From Flavobacteriaceae bacterium (GTDB lineage: Bacteria > Bacteroidota > Bacteroidia > Flavobacteriales > Flavobacteriaceae): a stretch of 12,026 nucleotides of DNA. The position numbers and the translations under genes were made by a program. This document shows positions 7,036 through 12,026 of this stretch, piece by piece (position 1 is the first letter of the stretch; each line of letters begins with the position of its first letter). A model generated the notes under the pieces. That model searched no databases, was not told the origin of the DNA, and saw nothing but the letters and a program-made list of their open reading frames with translations. The DNA lies in the NCBI GenBank assembly GCA_947461915.1, contig CANHNG010000019.1:1-12026 (forward strand), given 5' to 3'.

Positions 7036-8250
7036 TCAATTTATTTTTAATCTCACCTTCCCAGTCAACAACTGTTGCATCAACCCCTTCTTCTGCTCCC
7101 TCAATTTCTTCGCTTTAACTTTGAGGAGGCTGATTTCTTTATCTGCTGCTTGCAGCACTTGGGCTATGGCTGTTTGTTCTTCGATTGAAGGAATGTAAAA
7201 TTTCATTGAGCAAAGGCCATCAAAAGACAAACTATCTCTTACGCTACCTTGAACGAACATTGGAATGTGTCCGTAAAACCACTGCGTTTTTAAATGATAA
7301 TAGAAATAATCGGGCAACAATTGAGATTTATTTGTTTCAAAAACAACATACATCGGACTTAATATCCCATTTTCAAAATCTCTCAATAAATCTAGTGACC
7401 CAACATTAACCCTTGAAGGGTTGTAAGCAAATTGCCCTTTCCTTACTATTTTATAGTTTGTAGCGTCTTCACTAGCAACAACTCTGTCGAATTGGTCAGC
7501 CTGGTTGATAAAACCTCTTGAATTTGTCACGGATAAGACATTCGTGATTTTCAAGTCTTTATTTCTTTCTGAAATTTCGTTTAAGTAATGCTCAACAAGT
7601 TTTAGATTAACCTCCCCCTCAAACCCCTTCAACCGTTTTTTCCCAGTGAGCAATTGCTGCATCAGCCATTTTTTGCGGAGTTCTTTTTGGGCTATGAGTT
7701 TTTCGGTGGTGTGGATCGCGGTATCGGCCGTGCTGAGCACTTGGGCTATGGCTTTTTGCTCGGGGAGTGGGGCTTTAGGAAGTTTAATCGTCTCGAATTG
7801 ACTTTTATTAATTATTGGAACAGCTTGTTCACCAGCAATTAATTTAATTCGATTTACATTCATTTCTAATTGATAATACAAATACTCATTTGAATTCGTG
7901 TTATTTACAACAATTGCATTTATTTGTTGATTCGCCGTTAAGTCAACGGTTGCAATTCCAGATTTACCAATTGTCGAGCCAATGCATGTAAATAAAACAG
8001 AGCCTTTAGGGAATTTTCTTGAAGTAGAAAAACCTTTTTCTGAAAGTTTTTTTTCTGTTTTGTATATATATTTTGCCTCATTCAAATCGCCAGGACTAAC
8101 AAATAAGAAATCACCATCATAGTTGTCAGGCTCAGAAGTTAAAGGGGTATTTCCAGTATAAACTTTTCCAAAATTTAAAACTTTAACAATTTCCCAATCC
8201 TGCGGAATTTCAGTATTGTAAAAGGCTTTGGTATTTTTTGTTTCTGCCAT
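7036..8250 (-). CDS. hsdS: Type I restriction enzyme specificity subunit (HsdS), two TRDs
   Basis: HsdS chooses the bipartite DNA target for both methylation and cleavage. The 404 residues form two Methylase_S repeats: TRD1 at about 15-160, conserved spacer helix at 162-206, TRD2 at about 215-355, second conserved helix at 357-404. The two helices share PxxEQxAIAQVL and MQQLLTGKxRLK, as in full-length HsdS of this group. An 18-base stretch coding AIAQVL is identical in both (7154-7171 and 7736-7753), exactly 582 bases (194 codons) apart, so recombination between them would leave an in-frame single-TRD protein. The start overlaps the hsdM stop as TAATG, indicating coupled translation and balanced M:S production. 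The target sequence cannot be predicted by eye. Confidence 0.95.
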   Translation of the reverse strand: MAETKNTKAFYNTEIPQDWEIVKVLNFGKVYTGNTPLTSEPDNYDGDFLFVSPGDLNEAKYIYKTEKKLSEKGFSTSRKFPKGSVLFTCIGSTIGKSGIATVDLTANQQINAIVVNNTNSNEYLYYQLEMNVNRIKLIAGEQAVPIINKSQFETIKLPKAPLPEQKAIAQVLSTADTAIHTTEKLIAQKELRKKWLMQQLLTGKKRLKGFEGEVNLKLVEHYLNEISERNKDLKITNVLSVTNSRGFINQADQFDRVVASEDATNYKIVRKGQFAYNPSRVNVGSLDLLRDFENGILSPMYVVFETNKSQLLPDYFYYHLKTQWFYGHIPMFVQGSVRDSLSFDGLCSMKFYIPSIEEQTAIAQVLQAADKEISLLKVKAKKLREQKKGLMQQLLTGKVRLKIN

Positions 8251-9809
8251 TATTTCACTAATTGAGTTAAGTAATGGTCAATCTCCTTTTGCACTAATAC
8301 CAATTCTCCTTCAAGTTGCTCTATCTCCTTTTGTACTCCAGCAATATCCACTTCAGCCTCTTCTTCAAACGTGTCCACATATCGAGGGATATTCAAATTA
8401 AAATCATTCTCCTCAATTTCTTTAAATGTTGCCACATAGCTGTATTTATCTTCAATAACTCCTGGCTCCATTTTTCCTTTTGCAAATTCACGGTACACAG
8501 ATACAATATGTTCAATATCGCTGTCACGGAGCTTGTTTTGGTTTTTAGCACTCTCGTAATGCTTACTAGCATCAATGAATAATACATGCTCACTGACTTT
8601 TGCTTTGTTGAATACCATAATGGCTGCAGGAATACCTGTTCCAAAGAACAAGTTGGCAGGAAGTCCTATTACCGCTTCCAATAAATTCTCCTCAATTGTT
8701 TTCTGCCTTATTTTTCCTTCACTACTTCCACGGAATAAAACACCATGAGGTACAACAACACCAGCTTTTCCCTGTTCATTGAGTGTTTCAATCATGTGGC
8801 TGATAAAAGCCCAGTCGCCTTTACTTTTGGGTGGCACGCCTCTCCAAAAACGATTGTATTTATCGGTTTCAGGGTCGTAGCTGATGGTGGTTTTATCGCC
8901 ATCTTTGTCTTCCACCTTTCCCCATTTATCTAAGGAGAATGGTGGGTTTGCCACTACAGTATCAAACTTCATAAGCGAATCACCTTCTTTCAGTTTTGGG
9001 TTGCGTATGGTATCGCCCCAGCGAATAGTAGCATTGTCGAAACCATGCAAAAACATATTCATTACCGCCAAAGCCCATGTGCTTCCATTAGCCTCTTGTC
9101 CGTAGAGTGAGAAATTATCAGAGCCTACTTCTTCACCAGCTTTAATCAACAATGAACCTGAACCACAAGTGGGGTCGCAGATGCGTGAACCTGGTTTGCT
9201 TTGTGTTAATCTCGCTAGCAATGTAGAAACTTCACTTGGCGTATAAAATTCGCCTGCTTTTTTACCGGCATCACTCGCAAAGTTGGAAATCAAATATTCA
9301 TAAGCTCCGCCAATTATATCATTCCCTTCTAAATGCGAGGGGCGAAGATCTAAGGCAGCTTTATTAAAGTCGAGCAACAAGTTTTTAAGCCGGGTATTTT
9401 TGTCTTTAGGTTCTCCTAATTTGCTGTTGTTAAAATCAATGTTTTGGAATATACCCGCCCCGTCTTCACTGTATAATTTCTCGCGGTTGGCTTCTTCTAA
9501 ATCTGCTAACGCAATATTGATAAGTTCGCCAATATTTGATTCGTTTCGAGAATCATATAGGAATTTGAAATGACTATTCTCAGGCACAATAAAGCGTTCG
9601 TGCTGCATTGCTCGTTTGGCGCGTTCCACATCACCGTTGTATTTTGCCAAGTAGACTTCCATTTTGTCGTCATTTACATCGCTGAGATATTTTAGGAACA
9701 ACATGGTAAGAACATAGTCTTTGTAAACGCCTGGATCAATACTACCTCTAAAGGTGTCGCAAGCCTTCCATACTGCATCGTTGATGTCTTTCTGAGTTAT
9801 TTTAGCCAT
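8250..9809 (-). CDS. hsdM: Type I DNA N6-adenine methyltransferase subunit (HsdM)
   Basis: HsdM transfers a methyl group from S-adenosylmethionine to adenine N6, protecting host sites, and forms the M2S core on which HsdR assembles. The 519-residue protein begins with an HsdM_N helical domain (about 5-150), then GEFYTP at 186-191, the SAM-binding motif DPTCGSGSL at 212-220 and the catalytic NPPF at 288-291. The C-terminal residues of about 485-519 form a coiled coil (QKEIEQLEGELVLVQKEI) that would contact HsdS. All motifs are intact and the length is usual. The ATG is 6 bases after the half-hsdS stop, and its stop overlaps the full hsdS start by one base. The preceding A/T-rich stretch lacks a Shine-Dalgarno sequence, normal for Bacteroidota. 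Confidence 0.97.
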   Translation of the reverse strand: MAKITQKDINDAVWKACDTFRGSIDPGVYKDYVLTMLFLKYLSDVNDDKMEVYLAKYNGDVERAKRAMQHERFIVPENSHFKFLYDSRNESNIGELINIALADLEEANREKLYSEDGAGIFQNIDFNNSKLGEPKDKNTRLKNLLLDFNKAALDLRPSHLEGNDIIGGAYEYLISNFASDAGKKAGEFYTPSEVSTLLARLTQSKPGSRICDPTCGSGSLLIKAGEEVGSDNFSLYGQEANGSTWALAVMNMFLHGFDNATIRWGDTIRNPKLKEGDSLMKFDTVVANPPFSLDKWGKVEDKDGDKTTISYDPETDKYNRFWRGVPPKSKGDWAFISHMIETLNEQGKAGVVVPHGVLFRGSSEGKIRQKTIEENLLEAVIGLPANLFFGTGIPAAIMVFNKAKVSEHVLFIDASKHYESAKNQNKLRDSDIEHIVSVYREFAKGKMEPGVIEDKYSYVATFKEIEENDFNLNIPRYVDTFEEEAEVDIAGVQKEIEQLEGELVLVQKEIDHYLTQLVK

Positions 9810-9815
9810 GATAAT

Positions 9816-10373
9816 TTATTTTATTGCGTTGATTATTTGTTGTTGAATTTGTTTTTCTCTTAATGTTTCAATTTTCAGCTTCAAAGATTTTTCCTTGTTT
9901 CGGAGTTTAGTGATTTGCAAAATCGCCTTTTGCTTATCAATACTTGGGATTGCTATTTCAAGATTTTCTAAAACCTGTTTTGAAATGGATGGGATTGAAG
10001 TTCCGATGGCCTGTCCTTTCAATAAGATTTGTGTTGTGGGGCTGTTAAGCACCCAAGACAAATATTGAGGCAACAATTTTTTATCGGTTGGCCTAATAAC
10101 AAAAAAGGAAGTAGAAGCTACCGAAGGCTCGTTATGGTTTTCAAAAACGGTTGCAAAGTTTTTAGTCCCTTTTGCTGCAAAAAGCACATCACCTGCACAT
10201 AACATGTGCTTTTCAGAAATATCCTCTAGCAATAAATCGGGATGCAGAATAGCTAAAAGGTTCCCCTGATCGTCGAAGTGCTTTGATTGTAAATACACAA
10301 CCTCACCATTCGCCAAAGGCTTTGCAAATAATCCCGTTTGAAGCGTTGCTATATCTTGAATTTTTATTTTCAA
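9816..10373 (-). CDS. Half-length, single-TRD HsdS-like protein, probable TTG start
   Basis: The protein is one Methylase_S unit: a TRD of about 150 residues beginning IKIQDIATLQTG and ending NLEIAIPS, then one conserved helix (KQKAILQITKLRNKEKSLKLKIETLREKQ shortened by having no MQQLLTGK tail). This is half of a normal HsdS, yet the frame is clean and both ends are well formed, so it is not an obvious truncation. No ATG exists in frame. TTG 10373-10371 gives 185 residues and puts the start at the domain boundary. A TTG at 10421 would add 16 residues, but those lie over a good promoter and a repeated element, so I prefer the shorter form. It is first in the operon, 6 bases before hsdM. It could dimerise to give a symmetrical HsdM-dependent methylase, modulate HsdS, or act as a spare recognition domain. 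Confidence 0.82.
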   Translation of the reverse strand: MKIKIQDIATLQTGLFAKPLANGEVVYLQSKHFDDQGNLLAILHPDLLLEDISEKHMLCAGDVLFAAKGTKNFATVFENHNEPSVASTSFFVIRPTDKKLLPQYLSWVLNSPTTQILLKGQAIGTSIPSISKQVLENLEIAIPSIDKQKAILQITKLRNKEKSLKLKIETLREKQIQQQIINAIK

Positions 10374-10386
10374 TTTTTTATTTTTG

Positions 10387-10468
10387 AGTAATCGTGCTAC
10401 AAAAATAATAAAATAAATCAAACAAACAACAAAATTATATTTATATTTTTAAGTAACTGTGTTACAAA
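10387..10468. repeat. Imperfect direct repeat in the operon promoter region
   Basis: Two 17-base blocks, TTTGTAGCACGATTACT (10403-10387, minus strand) and TTTGTAACACAGTTACT (10468-10452), agree at 14 positions and lie 65 bases apart in the same orientation. The upstream copy contains a perfect small palindrome, GTAAC-tgt-GTTAC (10453-10465). The downstream copy is its degraded version and overlaps the -7 box and probable transcription start. A paired operator for a repressor or controller protein, or a duplicated promoter start region, would explain this. Confidence 0.45.
10400..10433 (-). promoter_or_regulatory. Probable promoter of the restriction-modification operon
   Basis: Reading the minus strand, TTTG (10433-10430) is followed after 22 bases by TATTTTTG (10407-10400), a full match to the Bacteroidota -33 TTTG / -7 TAnnTTTG consensus at the long end of the usual spacing. 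The predicted transcript start is near 10394, giving a leader of about 20 bases before TTG 10373. A second -7-like box, TAATTTTG (10437-10430), has no TTTG at a suitable distance. This is the only place between the HTH gene and hsdR where such a pair faces the operon that I noticed. Confidence 0.5.
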
Positions 10469-10591
10469 TTTTATAAAAGAGGGTAAAAAACATCCAATAA
10501 TCGATGAAATAGCAAAATCCTGGTAAATTAATAAACGAAAAAAGTAATTCTCACGTAATAACCGCAATCCCGCAGTAATTCCGTGGTAAAA
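10469..10591 (-). other. Gap after the HTH gene with a weak terminator-like hairpin
   Basis: After the TGA of the HTH gene (10594-10592), the minus strand has a CACG...CGTG pairing with an interrupted AAT/ATT extension around a GC-rich loop at about 10551-10580, followed by a T-rich run near 10540-10546. This could be a poor intrinsic terminator separating the island backbone genes from the restriction operon. The stem is short and imperfect. Nothing else is recognisable in the rest of this gap. Confidence 0.25.
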
Positions 10592-11344
10592 TCAACTGAA
10601 AAAATCAGAATTTTCAAGATTTTCTAGGAATTCTATGGAATCATCATCGTATTCGTAGGAAACGATGAATTCATTTTCATCTTCGTCCTCATCAATGTTA
10701 TCGTTGGCTGTTTCGTGGGCTTTGTTAAAAATATCCATTAGTGATTTAAGATAGTAATGTCCCAGATGTGTCTCAATATCGATGGCATAGACTGCCATAT
10801 GCTCTTGCACCTGCTCCCATAGTTTGCTCAGCGTTTTGTGGCTGCGTTTGAAGGACGCCAGATCCATTTCAATTTCTTCGTAATCAAATTCATCCAGGTT
10901 AGCACGCTCCTTTTCAATCCATACTTTTAAACCATGGTTGATTTTACGTTCCTCCATTTGCTGCTGCCTCGATAAAGCATCTTTTTCTAAATGCCTCAGC
11001 TCCAATTCGCGTTTGCGAAGTTCCAATTCTTTGTCTTGTTGAGCCAATTTGCGCATTTCGAGCTCATGCTCCAATTGCAATTTCTTCAAAGCGATTTCAC
11101 GCTCTAGTCTGTTGAGGTCGTTGTGGTTTTCCATAGTGTTTTTATTTTTTTGATTTAATTGTTGATTAGTGTTTGTGGCTTTGGCAATAAGGTCAATGGG
11201 CAATGCATTGCCTCCATTGCCTGATTGTCCATTAAGCCAACGAAATACCTGGCTCTTACTTACATTGAGCTCAGAGGCTATTTGTCTAATGCTGTAACCC
11301 CTCTTTTGCAACTCTTGGGCTTGGTGTATTAAATTTTGATTCAT
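10592..11344 (-). CDS. Helix-turn-helix protein with coiled coil and acidic tail
   Basis: The 250-residue protein begins with a resolvase/transposase-like helix-turn-helix (about 8-38: ELQKRGYSIRQIASELNVSK then SQVFRWLNG). A flexible N/Q/K-rich linker (40-72) follows, then a strongly charged coiled coil (about 76-150, many repeats of ELELRKRE type), a compact helical part (150-212) and a very acidic tail (218-249). Such proteins commonly sit beside DUF3987 genes in integrated elements of Bacteroidota; regulation or DNA binding during element maintenance is inferred, and the exact role is unknown. It starts 26 bases after the DUF3987 gene and is probably co-transcribed with it. Met71, at the start of the coiled coil, is preceded by an A-rich stretch and could be an internal start giving a form without the HTH. 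Confidence 0.82.
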   Translation of the reverse strand: MNQNLIHQAQELQKRGYSIRQIASELNVSKSQVFRWLNGQSGNGGNALPIDLIAKATNTNQQLNQKNKNTMENHNDLNRLEREIALKKLQLEHELEMRKLAQQDKELELRKRELELRHLEKDALSRQQQMEERKINHGLKVWIEKERANLDEFDYEEIEMDLASFKRSHKTLSKLWEQVQEHMAVYAIDIETHLGHYYLKSLMDIFNKAHETANDNIDEDEDENEFIVSYEYDDDSIEFLENLENSDFFS

Positions 11345-11370
11345 GGTAATAGATTTGTTTACTCATATAC

Positions 11371-12026
11371 TCAATTGCTCATTGGCTTATCGTCATTCAT
11401 TTGAGCATCTTTTTTTCGATACTTTCCATGACCAATGCGTTCAAATGCATCACTGGATAAATACCTGGTAAGGGTTGCAAGAGAAATATCTAATCCCTCT
11501 CCAATTTCATTGGCTTCCTTCCTGGTGAAAGTATCTGGTAGCATCTCAAGCATAAATTGTAGCTTGCGGTATTTGACAATGTCATTGTTAACGCCTGGCA
11601 TTTCTGCCATGTGTTTGGCACTGTTGCTAATTAAATGCTTCGCTAAACTCATGGCCACATTGAAATCGGATTGGTTTAATTGCATTACTTGTGAGGGATT
11701 TGCCCTTTGATCAATAAATAATCTCAGACAAGACAGAACCATAGTTATGCGATAGCAAATCAGCCCTGTGCGATGCAAGGACGCTAAAATTCGATCACCT
11801 GTATCATTAAAATAAGATTCCAAAAGTGCGGCAAACTTGTTTTGAAATTCTACTTGTAAAGACTTTTCCAGATGACATTCCAAAGGTGTCCCAAGTCTAT
11901 TTAGCATCTCATACAGAATAAAAATTTGCTGTCCCAATTGCATAAACTCCTGTCCCGGAATTGTCCCTCTGCGTTCAAATACATCTCTGAATTTTGGGAC
12001 ACTCTTCATGGAATAATACATAAAAC
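11371..12026 (-). CDS. DUF3987-type protein, C-terminal part (5' end outside window)
   Basis: The frame remains open to the window edge (codon 12024-12022 is TTT), so the ATG at 12019-12021 is most likely internal: DUF3987 proteins are normally several hundred residues long. The visible 216 residues match the C-terminal part of that family as I know it: a start like FYYSMKSVPKFRDVF, then YEMLNRLGTP, the LHRTGLICYRITMVLSCLRL helix pair and an SDFNVAMSLAKHL segment. A small winged-helix-like end follows at about residues 160-205 (TRKEANEIGEGLDISLATLT then RYL). The ATPase/primase-like part would be upstream, off the window. DUF3987 proteins are typical of mobile elements and phages of Bacteroidota and are thought to act in replication. 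It is 26 bases upstream of the HTH gene. Confidence 0.85.
   Translation of the reverse strand, partial: FMYYSMKSVPKFRDVFERRGTIPGQEFMQLGQQIFILYEMLNRLGTPLECHLEKSLQVEFQNKFAALLESYFNDTGDRILASLHRTGLICYRITMVLSCLRLFIDQRANPSQVMQLNQSDFNVAMSLAKHLISNSAKHMAEMPGVNNDIVKYRKLQFMLEMLPDTFTRKEANEIGEGLDISLATLTRYLSSDAFERIGHGKYRKKDAQMNDDKPMSN

Noticed and set aside
8393-8644. Minus-strand 83-codon frame inside hsdM
   Set aside because: It is a different frame of the intact hsdM gene, with no independent support.
7036-10373. Phase-variable hsdS inversion system
   Set aside because: Both hsdS-type genes are in the same orientation, I see no inverted copies of TRD borders, and no recombinase gene is in the window. 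Only a deletion route through direct repeats is possible.
465-10373. BREX, DISARM or another methylase-based defence system
   Set aside because: No PglZ, BrxL, Lon-like or DrmA/B-type gene is present. The M, S and R set is a normal type I system.

Overview
The window looks like part of a Bacteroidota (Cytophaga-Flavobacterium-Bacteroides group) genome. The DNA is AT-rich, start codons are preceded by A/T-rich stretches rather than clear Shine-Dalgarno sequences, promoter-like sites follow the Bacteroidota TTTG/TAnnTTTG pattern, and the flanking genes (a DUF3987 protein and a helix-turn-helix/coiled-coil protein) are of types common in mobile islands of that phylum. All confidently called genes lie on the minus strand, so the text below runs from the right edge leftwards.

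Right flank (about 10592-12026): the C-terminal part of a DUF3987-type protein, cut by the window edge, followed after 26 bases by a small HTH plus coiled-coil protein. These are probably the backbone of an integrated or mobilizable element, and the restriction locus is its cargo.

Centre (465-10373): a tightly packed type I restriction-modification operon. The order of transcription is: a single-domain (half-length) HsdS, HsdM methyltransferase, full-length HsdS with two recognition domains, a coiled-coil protein with two C-terminal membrane helices, a Fic-domain protein with a self-inhibition motif and a winged-helix tail, HsdR translocase/nuclease, and a YgjP/DUF45-type zinc metallopeptidase. 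Junctions are very tight: gaps of 6, 1 and 6 bases, a TAATG stop/start overlap (hsdM-hsdS) and an ATGA overlap (hsdR-peptidase). A good Bacteroidota-type promoter sits just before the half-hsdS and suggests that gene starts at a TTG codon. The only large gap in the operon is 205 bases between fic and hsdR. It holds a perfect 14-bp-arm hairpin just ahead of hsdR and related palindromes whose shared 13-base arm recurs, making it either an operator/leader region or a small MITE-like insertion.

Left flank (1-464): no intact gene. There is the end of an unidentified plus-strand reading frame, a short degenerate remnant resembling a DinD (DNA-damage-inducible) protein with an apparent one-base frameshift, and a possible IS21-type end motif. 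This looks like a decayed insertion or recombination scar at the end of the restriction locus.

How the genes work together: HsdM with HsdS methylates adenines in a bipartite target, and HsdR joins them to translocate and cut unmodified DNA. The half HsdS could form an alternative methyltransferase or be a spare recognition domain. The membrane coiled-coil protein, the Fic protein and the peptidase have no known role in the R-M reaction. Their tight packing into the operon makes them the best candidates here for an undescribed accessory defence module or damage-control layer.
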